From contig JARLJH010000032.1 in the NCBI GenBank assembly GCA_031291305.1, positions 42,292 through 106,291 of the forward strand: a stretch of 64,000 bases of DNA. The letters run 5' to 3'. Below the pieces are notes generated by a model. The model did not search any database, was not told where the DNA came from, and was given only the letters and a program-made list of their open reading frames with translations. Shown here piece after piece: positions 19,307-28,015 of this stretch. The first letter of the stretch is position 1. The number at the start of each line of letters is the position of its first letter. Origin of the DNA: Rhodoferax sp. GTDB taxonomy: Bacteria; Pseudomonadota; Gammaproteobacteria; Burkholderiales; Burkholderiaceae_C. Position numbers and translations under genes: made by a program.

Positions 19307-20259
19307 GGCTGGTGCTCCTGACGTCTCAGGGCCATTCGCAGTTGCGCGGCATCTGGGGATAGGCCTAGTGCACGGGCCACATTCACATTCACACCCACCT
19401 CAAAATCACTCGGCTCAATCGCATGATCAGGCAACACCTGACCACGAAGCACGCCCAGTACCACGTCAGCCGCCTGATTGCCAGCCTGAAACGGTGTGCT
19501 GTACACAGCCAGCACCGCCCCAGCGCGCACATAAGCCGGAGAAAAAGCCACCAAGGGAACGCGTTCATGAAAACTTGCCAGCAATATGTTTTGAATGGTG
19601 CTGCTGTTGAACACCTTCGGGTCGGCCAAGGCCAGAAGCACATCGATGTCATTGAGCAAGCGAGGCAAGGCGGTGGAGAAATCTTCAGGCTGGGTCACGA
19701 CGGCTTGGTGTAACTCCAGCCCATAGGCAGATACCAAAGTTTTCAGCTCAGTGGCCCTGTCCAACGATTCAGGGCCGCAAAGAACCCCGAGACGCCTGGC
19801 TTGGGGCAGCGCCAGGCGGATCAGCGCCAATTGGCGCGCCAGCGGCTGATCGAGATAAATCACGCTCAGACGGCCCGACATCGTCCGGCCATTGCTACGC
19901 AGGATACTCTCAAAGCTATGCCTGGGTATCAACGCGCTTAGCACTGGTGCCTGTGCGTTACCCTCCACCAGCGCCTGCGTGGCAGCGGAGCCTAACGTCA
20001 CAAAAATAGCTGGGTGCGGTGGTTGACCCGATTTGAGTCGAATCACCAGTTCCGACGCGAAAGATTGCGAGATATCCGAGCGCGAAACACCCTGGCGCAC
20101 CAGACCGTCGGCCAGGGCCTGCGCGGCTTGCGCGTAGACTGCCGCAGTGTCACTGCTGACAATCACTACCCGCGCCGGTGCACCCGGCACCTGCGCCCAC
20201 GCCAGCGTGCCCAGCACGCACAGGGCCAGGCCAAGCAATGATGATCGCCATGTGGCCAT
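19303..20259 (-). CDS. Periplasmic ABC-type substrate-binding protein (PF04392-like)
   Basis: 318 aa with a Sec signal peptide (LLGLALCVLGTLAWAQ, cleavage likely after AWA). The body has the two-lobed pattern of the ABC_sub_bind/TrpX-like family (FVTLGSAATQALVEG, RRLGVLCGPESLDRATEL, VLLALADPKVFN, VPLVAFSPAYVRAGAVLAVYSTP). No permease or ATPase gene is adjacent. It is the middle gene of a three-gene minus-strand operon, between a TonB-dependent receptor 9 bp upstream and a sensor kinase overlapping by 4 bp, which suggests a sensory rather than a transport role. A TTG at 20262 precedes the chosen ATG. Confidence 0.82.
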   Translation of the reverse strand: MATWRSSLLGLALCVLGTLAWAQVPGAPARVVIVSSDTAAVYAQAAQALADGLVRQGVSRSDISQSFASELVIRLKSGQPPHPAIFVTLGSAATQALVEGNAQAPVLSALIPRHSFESILRSNGRTMSGRLSVIYLDQPLARQLALIRLALPQARRLGVLCGPESLDRATELKTLVSAYGLELHQAVVTQPEDFSTALPRLLNDIDVLLALADPKVFNSSTIQNILLASFHERVPLVAFSPAYVRAGAVLAVYSTPFQAGNQAADVVLGVLRGQVLPDHAIEPSDFEVGVNVNVARALGLSPDAAQLRMALRRQEHQP

Positions 20260-20268
20260 CAATTGGAT

Positions 20269-22242
20269 TCAGTCATCGAGGCGAAGCGTGACGAACGCCT
20301 GCCTTTGGAACAGAAAAATGGACCTGTAATCTGCATACGGTGAGCCCAGGTTTTGCACCACCAACGCAATTTCTCCACGATGCGTGCCCCAATGCAAAGC
20401 CTTGGCCAGACGCAGGTCGGTACGCGTCATGGGCACGGTATTCTCCTCAGAAACATAACTGTTGGCGCCACCGACAGCGCCATGAATCAGGGTCAAATCC
20501 ATTTGCCCCGGAAGTTGCTGCATGTAGGCCACTGTCGTCGCCTGCCGTGGGCTAGCCAGGGTTGTGACCAAATGCGGGGCATCGATTCTGGTATACGCCT
20601 GGTTCAGGATCAGTTGCCCGCCTTGCCAAGGCTGCCATTTCAATTGGCACTCGATCCCGTGGATGGCAAAACCTGCATCGTTGACATAGTCGCTTGGAGA
20701 CACACTGTTGACGTGCAAAATGGGCTGATCGACTTGCTCGTGAAAGGCACGCGCGTCCAAGCTTATTCCCGCATGCGGGAACTCACCCAGATAGCCGATT
20801 TCACGGGACAGCACTTTTTCAGGCTGCAGATTACCCGTGGCGTAGGTGGCCCATCCCAGCCTGTTTCCCTGATAGATAAATTGGATATTGGCGAAATTCT
20901 CATAGGTACTGGGTGGCCGAACAGCTTTGGACACACCCACGCGCAAGGTTTGCCCATCCGTCATGTGCCAATTGGCCATCAAACGTGGCGACAAGGTGTC
21001 ACCGCTAACACTGTCTCTCTCGGCCATCGCCCCAGCATTGATCAGCAGGGTCGGTGTGGCGCGCCACTCCACATTGCCAAACAAACGGGTGAAATCAGTC
21101 ACGAACGTCGCATCGGTGTTGTAGAGCCCCGGCGACTGGACACGCTCGCTACGAAATTCACCCCCCAGAACCGTGCGTACTGTCGGGCTGGCACGCCATG
21201 TGTATTGAAGGGACATGGCGTCACTGCTGGCTTTGCCATCAGCGCTTACCGTATAGATGTCATTGGGGCTGAAGTAGCTGCTCAGGTTTTGCAACAAGAA
21301 AGGAAACGAATCCCTGTATGTTTCCTGGCTGTGGGAAAGGGATAACGCCAAGTCGGCGTCCTGCCCCAAAGTGCGCCGCCAATCGACCTGCGCATAGCTG
21401 GAATCGAACGAGAAGTCGCGCCATGGATTGTTGACGTTCCCCAAAAGGCCCTTGCCTGAGTCGATGCTCATCGCACCCAGGCGAACCTGCACCTCATCCA
21501 CGCCATTGGGCCGCAAGTCTGATCGGAAGTTGACCCTCGACACCCGATTTTGACCATCCGCACCTTTCAGTCCATCGTCCGCACGTGTGTCAGCCGTCAA
21601 GCGGAGGGTTTGCCCCAAGCTGCCCCAACCGATGCGCGCCTGGGTGTCCCGAACACCGTTTTCACCCACGGTAACAGCGCCCTGCGGTCCCAGCGTGTCC
21701 GCCGTGTCTCGGGTGACGATGTTGATCACGCCCAAAATGGCGTGAGCCCCGAAGGCTGCGGAGTTGGAGCCGCGCAACACCTCAATGTGGTCAATGTCCT
21801 CCAGCGCCACGGACTCCAGCCCCGGGCCAATGCTGCCGATGAAGTAGGGGGAATAGACGGAGCGTCCGTCAATGCGGACCTCCAGCCGATTTGAATAACT
21901 GTCAAAGGCACCGTGGTAACTCACCAGCGGCGCGACGCTCTCAAATGAGTCGCTGACCTGAAACCCCGGCACCAGTCGCAACAGATCCGCCACGTCGCGC
22001 GCGCCAGAGTGACGAATCATGTCGTGATCCAGAATGGTCACCGCGCCAGGTGTCTCATCAAGCCGCTGCGGTAGCCGCGACACGCTCAGTACGATCGGCA
22101 TGTCACTCAAAAAATCTTTTTCAGACACCACCGATTCAGTCTGTGCCCGTACCTGCGTGCAAGTCAGCAAGGCACCAGTTGCCAACGCTGCCGGGAAAAA
22201 ACGCGGAACCACGCGAAAAGAGCGATAGGAAAGAAATTGCAT
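20269..22242 (-). CDS. TonB-dependent outer membrane receptor
   Basis: 657 aa. Signal peptide in the first ~33 residues (AALATGALLTCTQVRAQ), then the plug domain (RLPQRLDETPGAVTILDHDMIRHSGARDVADLLRLVPGF; IEVLRGSNSAAFGAHAILGVINIVTR) and a 22-strand-type barrel (RVGVSKAVRPPSTYENFAN) ending in an aromatic-poor strand (FVTLRLDD). The plug resembles BtuB/CirA-type receptors, but the ligand is unknown. ATG 22242 gives the signal peptide at the N-terminus; an earlier in-frame codon at 22290 adds 16 residues that do not fit. It is the first gene of the operon with the binding protein and hybrid kinase, with an inverted repeat just upstream. Confidence 0.88.
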   Translation of the reverse strand: MQFLSYRSFRVVPRFFPAALATGALLTCTQVRAQTESVVSEKDFLSDMPIVLSVSRLPQRLDETPGAVTILDHDMIRHSGARDVADLLRLVPGFQVSDSFESVAPLVSYHGAFDSYSNRLEVRIDGRSVYSPYFIGSIGPGLESVALEDIDHIEVLRGSNSAAFGAHAILGVINIVTRDTADTLGPQGAVTVGENGVRDTQARIGWGSLGQTLRLTADTRADDGLKGADGQNRVSRVNFRSDLRPNGVDEVQVRLGAMSIDSGKGLLGNVNNPWRDFSFDSSYAQVDWRRTLGQDADLALSLSHSQETYRDSFPFLLQNLSSYFSPNDIYTVSADGKASSDAMSLQYTWRASPTVRTVLGGEFRSERVQSPGLYNTDATFVTDFTRLFGNVEWRATPTLLINAGAMAERDSVSGDTLSPRLMANWHMTDGQTLRVGVSKAVRPPSTYENFANIQFIYQGNRLGWATYATGNLQPEKVLSREIGYLGEFPHAGISLDARAFHEQVDQPILHVNSVSPSDYVNDAGFAIHGIECQLKWQPWQGGQLILNQAYTRIDAPHLVTTLASPRQATTVAYMQQLPGQMDLTLIHGAVGGANSYVSEENTVPMTRTDLRLAKALHWGTHRGEIALVVQNLGSPYADYRSIFLFQRQAFVTLRLDD

Positions 22243-22265
22243 GGTGTGCGAATCGTTGTAGCTGT

Positions 22266-22291
22266 TTTGCACAGATTTTGCCCTGTGCAAA
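22266..22291 (-). promoter_or_regulatory. Perfect 9-bp inverted repeat upstream of the TonB receptor gene
   Basis: TTTGCACAG and CTGTGCAAA are perfect complements separated by 8 bases, ending 24 bp before the receptor start codon. It could be an operator, for example for the LuxR-type regulator at 16725, or a leader-RNA hairpin that controls translation. The symmetry is directly seen; the function is inferred. Confidence 0.5.
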
Positions 22292-22360
22292 CCTCAACAA
22301 ACTGACCCGCACCAGCCAATGCGCAATTTGCATATTGGTCTGCTTTAAATGCTACCTAAT

Positions 22361-22406
22361 AGATAGCTTCATATTCTTTATCTACGCGGGCTAATGCCAC
22401 AAAATG
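22361..22406 (+). repeat. Degenerate interspersed repeat between the flavodoxin and TonB receptor genes
   Basis: GATAGCT, then TTCTTTATCTACGCGGGCTAATGCCACAAAAT, aligning with the family at GATAGCT, TTTAT, GGGCTA, GCC and AAAA. It is weaker than the copies at 13083 and 48111. The rest of the 22292-22476 gap shows nothing else recognisable. Confidence 0.5.
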
Positions 22407-22476
22407 CCTATACTCCAAACCAAACTGGGCCCTGAACCAGGCAGCAGACCATTGCCGAGAGCCAGCGAAGAAATGG

Positions 22477-23031
22477 TCAAGCCTTGAACTTGGCAGCCAC
22501 CTGCGCCACCCGCAGGCCAAACAAGCGCGCGGTTTCCAGGTCACCCGTCGACATTTCGGCTGGCGACGCATCAGAAGGCGACTGCGTCATGGCTCCGGCA
22601 AACGAGCCCACATAGTTGACATCATTGCGCTGAGCCGCCTTGGTGTTGCTGGGCATCATGCCGGTGCCGACCCAGACGCCGCTGTGCTGCATGGCCAGGG
22701 TGAACAGGTAATGCAGCGTGGAGTGCTTGTCGCCGTTCATCGTGGCGCTGTTGGTAAAGCCGGCAAACACCTTGTCTTTCCAGGCCTGACCAAACCACTG
22801 CTTGCTAGATGCATCAGCAAATTTCTTGAACTGCCAGCTCACCGAACCCATGTAAGTGGGGCTGCCAAAGATGATCGCGTCAGCGGCGTTCAAGGTGGCC
22901 CATCCGGCATCTGACAGATTGCCATCGGCGTCAATCGGCACCAATTCGGCCGCCGCGCCTTCAGCCACAGACTGCGCCACGCGCAGGGTATGGCCGTAGC
23001 CGGAATGGAAAACAACTGCAACTTTGGTCAT
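22477..23031 (-). CDS. Flavodoxin-like NAD(P)H:quinone oxidoreductase-type protein (WrbA-like)
   Basis: 184 aa flavodoxin-fold protein. The FMN phosphate loop is FHSGYGHTLRVAQSV near residue 10; IIFGSPTYMGSVSWQFKKFAD and FTNSATMNGDKHSTLHYLF are the other FMN contacts seen in NAD(P)H-dependent oxidoreductases of the WrbA/flavodoxin_2 type. It probably reduces quinones by two electrons. It lies 82 bp downstream of the pirin gene on the same strand, and both may respond to the divergent LysR regulator. Confidence 0.85.
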   Translation of the reverse strand: MTKVAVVFHSGYGHTLRVAQSVAEGAAAELVPIDADGNLSDAGWATLNAADAIIFGSPTYMGSVSWQFKKFADASSKQWFGQAWKDKVFAGFTNSATMNGDKHSTLHYLFTLAMQHSGVWVGTGMMPSNTKAAQRNDVNYVGSFAGAMTQSPSDASPAEMSTGDLETARLFGLRVAQVAAKFKA

Positions 23032-23113
23032 AGTGAAAACTCCTTGGTTAGATCAAATAAAAAACAACTGACAATGCAATTCGCGAAACCAGGGCACAGC
23101 CCAGGGGCATATT

Positions 23114-23812
23114 TCAGGCAGACAAATCAAAGACCAGCACTTCGGCGGCCACACCAGCGCTCAGTTTGACGACGGGTTCGCCGTCCAGCAGGGCGGCATC
23201 ACCAGCATGCAGCGTGATGCCATTGACCGCCAGTTCGCCACGAACCAAAAACACATAGGCCTTGCGACTCGCCGCCAACGGTAGATCGGCAATCTGCCCG
23301 ACATCGAATAGGCCAGCGTACATCCGTGCATCCGCGTGGATGGTGACGGAGCCGTCAGCACCATCTGGCGACGCAACCAGGCGCAAGCGACCCTGCTTGT
23401 CAGCATCACTGAACGTCTTTTGTTCGTACCCAGGCTCAAGTCCCTGCACTTCGGGCAGTATCCATATTTGCAAAAAGTGGGTGTCCGTGGTGGCATGGTT
23501 GTACTCACTGTGCTGGACGCCGGTGCCGGCGCTCATGCGTTGCACCTCCCCAGGCTGGATGGTCTGGACATGACCCATGCTGTCCTTGTGCGCCAAGGCG
23601 CCAGATAACACGTAGGAGACGATCTCCATGTCGCGGTGACCATGGGTGCCAAAGCCTTTGCCAGGGGCGATGCGGTCTTCATTGATGACCCGCAAGTTAC
23701 CCCAGCCCATGTGCTCGGGGTCAAAGTAACCTGCAAACGAAAAGCTGTGAAACGACTTGAGCCAACCGTGGTCGGCATAGCCGCGTTCCTGCGAGGGTCT
23801 GACAGTGATCAT
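23114..23812 (-). CDS. Pirin family protein (bicupin)
   Basis: 232 aa. Diagnostic pirin segments are HGWLKSFHSFSFAGYFDPEHMGWGNLRVINEDRIAPGKGFGTHGHRDMEI (metal-binding His residues and the GTHxHxxMEI motif) and MSAGTGVQHSEYNHA. Bacterial pirins of this class (YhhW-like) can have quercetinase activity or act as redox sensors; which applies here is not shown. Its start faces the LysR gene across a ~110-bp gap, the usual target-regulator arrangement. Confidence 0.93.
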   Translation of the reverse strand: MITVRPSQERGYADHGWLKSFHSFSFAGYFDPEHMGWGNLRVINEDRIAPGKGFGTHGHRDMEIVSYVLSGALAHKDSMGHVQTIQPGEVQRMSAGTGVQHSEYNHATTDTHFLQIWILPEVQGLEPGYEQKTFSDADKQGRLRLVASPDGADGSVTIHADARMYAGLFDVGQIADLPLAASRKAYVFLVRGELAVNGITLHAGDAALLDGEPVVKLSAGVAAEVLVFDLSA

Positions 23813-23924
23813 GAGGTTCTGCTCCAGTGGATGGGAGAATGCAACTTTAGCCGGGAACTTGCGCTGCGTGTGCCAAGCGTTTTGATGGCATCATTCAAAC
23901 ATTTAGAGCTTAAAAGTGCCAATC

Positions 23925-24860
23925 ATGCAAACTGCGCGCAGAGTTTTGACACCTGATGCGTTCGCCATGTTGCAAACCATTGCCGACACCGGCAGTTTTG
24001 CCGCCGCTGCACGCGCTCTGGGCATGGTGCCCAGCGCCCTCACCTACCGCGTGCGCCAGTTGGAAGACGCGCTGGACGTGCTGCTGTTTGATCGTAGCGC
24101 GCGCCAGGCCGTAGCCACCCCCGCCGGGCTGGAACTCTTGCGCGAGGGAGAACGCCTGCTGCAAGACATCGACACCGTGGCAAACCGCGTCAAGCGCGTG
24201 GCCACCGGCTGGGAACCGCAGTTCACCATTGCCGTGGACAGCATCATCGCCAAAACCACGGTGATGGAGCTGTGCGAACGCTTTCTGGAAGGCGCGCCAC
24301 CCACGCAAATGCGGCTGCGCGACGAAACCTTGTCGGGCACGCTGGAGGCCCTCACCAGTGGTCAGGCCGATCTGGCACTGGGCGTGGCCGATCTGATGCA
24401 AAACACCGGCCTGCACAGCCAGCCCTTGGGCGACGTACGCTTTATTTTTGCGGTGGCACCCCACCACCCGCTGGCAGATACCCCCGAACCACTCACCGAC
24501 GAGCTGCTGCGCGCGCACCGCGCCGTTGCCGTGGCCGACACCGTCAGCCGTGGTCGCGGCCTGACCATCGGGTTGCTGGGCGGCCAGGACGTGCTGACCG
24601 TGGCCACCATGCAGGACAAGCTGGATGCGCACATCCGCGGTCTGGGCTGCGGCTTTTTGCCGGAATCCATGGCCATGGCAGAAATCAGCGTTGGGCGACT
24701 GGTGGTCAAGGCCACGGCACGCACCACCCGCGTGGTGCGGGTCAATTACGCCTGGCGCGCCAGCAGCCGCACACCCGGACGTGCGCTGCAATGGTGGTTG
24801 GACGCGCTGAGCAGCCAAAACACCCGCGCGGCTTTGCTACAACGCTGCCGGGGCGTGTAA
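23925..24860 (+). CDS. LysR-family transcriptional regulator
   Basis: About 311 aa. The N-terminal winged HTH is TPDAFAMLQTIADTGSFAAAARALGMVPSALTYRVRQLEDALDVLLFDRS, followed by the substrate-binding domain (FTIAVDSII, ALTSGQADLALGV, GCGFLPESMA). The close match to regulators sitting opposite pirin/quinone reductase genes suggests control of the minus-strand pair 23812-22477. A GTG at 23916 is an alternative start. I do not see a clear T-N11-A box in the divergent gap. Confidence 0.9.
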   Translation: MQTARRVLTPDAFAMLQTIADTGSFAAAARALGMVPSALTYRVRQLEDALDVLLFDRSARQAVATPAGLELLREGERLLQDIDTVANRVKRVATGWEPQFTIAVDSIIAKTTVMELCERFLEGAPPTQMRLRDETLSGTLEALTSGQADLALGVADLMQNTGLHSQPLGDVRFIFAVAPHHPLADTPEPLTDELLRAHRAVAVADTVSRGRGLTIGLLGGQDVLTVATMQDKLDAHIRGLGCGFLPESMAMAEISVGRLVVKATARTTRVVRVNYAWRASSRTPGRALQWWLDALSSQNTRAALLQRCRGV

Positions 24861-24941
24861 AGTCGGTCACAACGGCGTGAAACACCTCGCACCTATAAAT
24901 CAAGACCACGCCCGCCATCTTTTACCTCTGGAGAAAACAAC

Positions 24942-26000
24942 ATGAACAAATCCCCCCGCACACGCCAAAACATCGCCATCATTGGCGCAGGCATGGCGGG
25001 TGTCACCTGCGCGCGCACCCTGATGCAAGCGGGCCACACCATCACCTTGTTCGAGAAAAGCGCTGATCTGGGCGGGCGCATGGCTACCCGCGACAGCGCC
25101 TTCGGATCGTTCGACCACGGCACTCAGTACTTCACAGCACGCGACCCGCGCTTTGTCATGGCGCTGGAAACCTCACCCACGCTGGTCAAACGCTGGAGTG
25201 CCAACGCCGTGCAGGTGATTGACGAAGCCGGCCTGGTCAGCACGCCACCCGGCGCGCCTGTCAGCGAGGCACATTGGGTCGGTGTGCCAGACATGAGGTC
25301 GTTGGTGGCTGGCTGGGCGCAAGACCTGAAAGCTCCGAGCCAGATCGAACTGCAAACCCGCGTGACCCTGATTGAGCCCGATGCACTCAAACCTGGTCAC
25401 TGGCAACTGCGTACAGAAGGCCCCGACGATGCACGTCATGTATTCTCTGGTTTCAATGCTGTTTTGATCGCTATCCCCAGTGGTCAAGCGCAGAGTTTGC
25501 TACAAAATTCAAAGTTGGCGGAGCCTTGGATTACCTCTCTGGACGCAGTGCAGACCGCGCCGTGCTGGACGTTGATGCTGGCCTTTCCCCAAGCCATGCA
25601 ACCCGATTTGTCCATTCTGGGCCCGCAGTGGAGCGCCGCACGCAGCAAGCATCACCGCATTGCCTGGCTGGCGCGTGAATCCAGCAAGCCTGGTCGCAGC
25701 CCGATTGAGCGCTGGACGGTGCAGGCCAGTGCCGAGTGGTCACAGGAACACCTGCAGGATGACCCCGCACGGGTTGAAGCCAAACTTCTCAAGGCGTTTG
25801 CTGAGGTGACCGGCATCCACGCCGAACCATCGCATGTGGACAGCCACCGCTGGCTGTACGCCAAGACCTTCAAGCCGCTGGGCCAAAGTTATCTGTTCAA
25901 CGTCGATCAGGGACTGGGGCTGTGCGGCGACTGGTGTCTGGGCTACCGGGTGGAAGACGCCTATATCTCGGGGCTGGATCTGGCGCTGGCGGTGCTGTAA
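24942..26000 (+). CDS. FAD-dependent oxidoreductase (renalase/amine oxidase-like)
   Basis: 352 aa. The N-terminal Rossmann dinucleotide fold is IAIIGAGMAGVTCARTLMQAGH, followed by FEKSADLGGRMATR (FAD-binding GGRxxT) and FDHGTQYFTARDPRF, typical of bacterial renalase-like proteins; the C-terminal GLCGDWCLGYRVEDAYISGLDLA closes the FAD site. The substrate is unknown. Codons at nt 25461-25514 look like a worn reverse-orientation copy of the interspersed repeat (GATCGCTATCCCCAG ... GCTACAAAATT), in frame within a loop. It probably has its own promoter, since the 81-bp gap to the LysR gene holds a poorly conserved leader with a GGAG site. Confidence 0.85.
   Translation: MNKSPRTRQNIAIIGAGMAGVTCARTLMQAGHTITLFEKSADLGGRMATRDSAFGSFDHGTQYFTARDPRFVMALETSPTLVKRWSANAVQVIDEAGLVSTPPGAPVSEAHWVGVPDMRSLVAGWAQDLKAPSQIELQTRVTLIEPDALKPGHWQLRTEGPDDARHVFSGFNAVLIAIPSGQAQSLLQNSKLAEPWITSLDAVQTAPCWTLMLAFPQAMQPDLSILGPQWSAARSKHHRIAWLARESSKPGRSPIERWTVQASAEWSQEHLQDDPARVEAKLLKAFAEVTGIHAEPSHVDSHRWLYAKTFKPLGQSYLFNVDQGLGLCGDWCLGYRVEDAYISGLDLALAVL
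25461..25514 (-). repeat. Degenerate interspersed repeat inside the FAD oxidoreductase gene
   Basis: Reverse-orientation match to the family at TTTTGATCGCTATCCCC and TTTGCTACAAAATTCAAAG, compared with GACCTCTAGCCC and TAGCTACAAAAAAGATAG in the copy at 42531. The centre is not conserved. Support is moderate to low. Confidence 0.4.
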
Positions 26001-26090
26001 CGGGCTTGCCCCACAGCACGTGGTTGGTTGGTCTGTGCGGCTGAATTGATGATTTGGCGGCATGAGTTCGGCGGTTGCGTTGGTACGCCC

Positions 26091-26168
26091 CGCATCACAG
26101 CCGGTGGGGGTGCCCGCCTCATACTGGGGTACCAGAAATCGGCGGTCACCCCCACCGGCTGCGACGCG
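26091..26168 (+). repeat. Hairpin element A (conserved loop, long GC-rich stem)
   Basis: Arms 26098-26118 and 26141-26161 are complementary over 21 bases with one mismatch and weaken outward for about 7 more. They enclose a 22-base loop containing CTGGGGTACCAG. The loop reappears on the opposite strand in element B at 26264-26325, with different stem sequence. The 378-bp gap 26001-26376 holds this pair and no gene that I recognise. Confidence 0.7.
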
Positions 26169-26263
26169 AATGTCCTGGATGGCTTGGCTTTTTGAATACC
26201 CGATCCCTATGGTGAAGCTGCTTGCTGCATCGCTCTTCTTGTTCCTGCGACCGCCAGCGAGGC

Positions 26264-26325
26264 GGCTCCTTTGGGCGGCTGACGATTTCTGGTACTCCAG
26301 TATGAGGAAGCCGCCCCAAGGAGCC
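26264..26325 (-). repeat. Hairpin element B (same loop, inverted, different stem)
   Basis: Arms 26264-26280 and 26309-26325 pair over 17 bases with one mismatch (GGCTCCTTTGGGCGGCT and its complement). The enclosed 28 bases, read on the minus strand, match the loop of element A at 21 of 22 positions (centre CTGGAGTACCAG). The stem sequence is unrelated to that of element A. The inverted pairing about 95 bp apart resembles a BIME-like or MITE-like arrangement. Confidence 0.7.
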
Positions 26326-26376
26326 AACTTGCGGGTTTGAGCAACCATCGTCGGAATTTGTCTGGATTTATCAGCC

Positions 26377-27390
26377 ATGAGTCTGTACATCGGCCGCTTC
26401 GCCCCATCACCCACCGGGCCGCTGCACGCGGGCTCGCTGGTGGCGGCGCTGGCCAGCTGGCTCGACGCCCGCGCCCACGACGGCACCTGGCTGGTGCGCA
26501 TGGAAGACGTGGACACCACCCGCTGCCTGCCCGGCATGGATCAGATCATCCTGCAGCAACTCAGCCAATGCGGCCTGCACAGCGACCAGCCACCGCTGTA
26601 CCAGTCACAGCGCAACGACGCTTACCAACAGGCGCTGGACACCCTGGTGCTACGCCAGCTGGCATACCCATGTGGCTGCACCCGCAAACAGATTGAAGCC
26701 GCACTGGTGCAACAAGGCGCAGGCAAGGCGCGACACGGCGAGCTGATTTACCCTGGAACCTGCCGCAACGGGCTGCATGGTGCTGCGGCACGGGCGTGGC
26801 GTCTACACACCGATGTCCATATAAAAATTAGTCCTTTAGCCCTTATAAATAAAGGGTATACAGCTACGGATTCAATAGTTTTTCCTACATCAAATAGCAG
26901 CGACGTAGCTCCCTTGACCAGCCCGACTGTCTGGTGTGACCGCCGCCTGGGCCCGCAGCAGCAAGACGTGGCCGCAGAGGTGGGCGACTTTGTGCTCAAA
27001 CGCGCCGACGGCTGCTTTGCCTACCAGTTGGCCGTGGTGGTGGACGACGCTGCACAGGGCATCACCGACGTGGTGCGTGGCGAAGACCTGGCGGACAACA
27101 CGGCACGGCAAATCCTGCTGCAACGCGCGCTGGGACTGCCTACACCGCGTTACCTGCACACGCCGCTGGTGCTGGGTGACAACGGTGAAAAACTTTCCAA
27201 ACAAAACGGCGCCCAGGCGATCAACACCAATGCACCCCTTGCCACGCTAAATGCCGCGGCACAGGCGCTCGGTTTGAACGCATGCACCGGCACAGTACCG
27301 CAAGCCCTGCTGGCCTGGACCACCCAATGGAAAACCCTGTGGCTAGACACGGCGCTGGCGCCTTCTCAAAACTCTGGTCACCCCCCATAA
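26377..27390 (+). CDS. gluQ: Glutamyl-Q tRNA(Asp) synthetase
   Basis: 337 aa GluRS catalytic-core paralogue that attaches glutamate to queuosine at tRNA-Asp position 34. Seen are [15 protein letters not shown] (HIGH-like loop), the Asp/Glu-rich RMEDVDTTR, the zinc site CGCTRKQI ... [23 protein letters not shown] and [10 protein letters not shown] (KMSKS-like). It lacks the anticodon-binding domain of GltX, as expected. Residues about 149-168 are encoded by a reverse copy of the interspersed repeat (nt 26821-26879), inserted in frame in the loop before [19 protein letters not shown]. No dksA gene is adjacent, although that is a frequent neighbour. Confidence 0.93.
   Translation: MSLYIGRFAPSPTGPLHAGSLVAALASWLDARAHDGTWLVRMEDVDTTRCLPGMDQIILQQLSQCGLHSDQPPLYQSQRNDAYQQALDTLVLRQLAYPCGCTRKQIEAALVQQGAGKARHGELIYPGTCRNGLHGAAARAWRLHTDVHIKISPLALINKGYTATDSIVFPTSNSSDVAPLTSPTVWCDRRLGPQQQDVAAEVGDFVLKRADGCFAYQLAVVVDDAAQGITDVVRGEDLADNTARQILLQRALGLPTPRYLHTPLVLGDNGEKLSKQNGAQAINTNAPLATLNAAAQALGLNACTGTVPQALLAWTTQWKTLWLDTALAPSQNSGHPP
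26821..26879 (-). repeat. Interspersed repeat, in-frame copy inside gluQ
   Basis: Minus-strand reading: CCGTAGCTGTATACCCTTTATTTATAAGGGCTAAAGGACTAATTTTTAT in pieces; CCCTTTAT/ATAAGGG is a near-perfect inverted repeat. It is strongly AT-rich against its G+C-rich surroundings and adds about 20 residues that most GluQ proteins lack. Confidence 0.8.
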
Positions 27391-27466
27391 TTTGCTGAGG
27401 GGAATGCCAACATGACGCACCCGGCGGAAATCACCATCAGCTTCACCCACCAGGCCACACGCCGCG

Positions 27467-27931
27467 TTGTGTCAGCCAGTGAATCCATGCACCCACCCGA
27501 AGGTGACGCGCGGCCATCTGGAACTTGAAGTGCTTGAAACCACCGCACTGGACGAACTCGACTCGGTGGCTAAGGTGATCCGCGAATGCGCCGCGATGGG
27601 TGTCGGCTTTGCGTTGGATGATTTCGGCACCGGCTATTCCAGCCTCACCTACCTGAGGCGTCTGCCCGCACAGGTCCTGAAAGTCGACCCATCTTTCGTA
27701 CGCGACATGCTGGACGACTCCGAAAACCGTGCAATTGTCGAAGGCGTACTGGGTCTGGCCCGTGCATTCAGCCGTCGTGCGATCGCCGAAGGTGCCGAAA
27801 CCCCCTCGCATTGCAAGCTGCTGCTTCAGATCAACTGCGACCTGGCCCAGGGCTATGACATTGCCCGACCCATGCCAGCTGACCAGATGCCTGCCTGGGT
27901 GGCTGCGTGGCAGGCTGGTAGCCCAATCTGA
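27467..27931 (+). pseudogene. C-terminal remnant of an EAL-domain (cyclic-di-GMP phosphodiesterase) gene
   Basis: Only the last ~150 residues of an EAL domain are present: GHLELEVLETTALDEL, FALDDFGTGYSSLTYLRRLPAQVLKVDPSFVRDML, AIAEGAETPSHCKLL, LAQGYDIARPMPADQMPAWV. The EAL motif itself and all upstream sensor/GGDEF parts are missing, and the sequence before about nt 27500 does not continue the domain in any frame. The retained part also departs from consensus (KVDPSF for KIDQSF, GAET for GVET). It lies tail to tail with an intact GGDEF-EAL gene. No catalytic activity is expected. Confidence 0.8.
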
Positions 27932-28015
27932 ACCCAAGACCATCTACACGCCCCGACAGCATTTCCTAATCAGCTCTGTGGTGAACCCTGGCGAACCAAC
28001 ACTTCCAAAGCCGAC

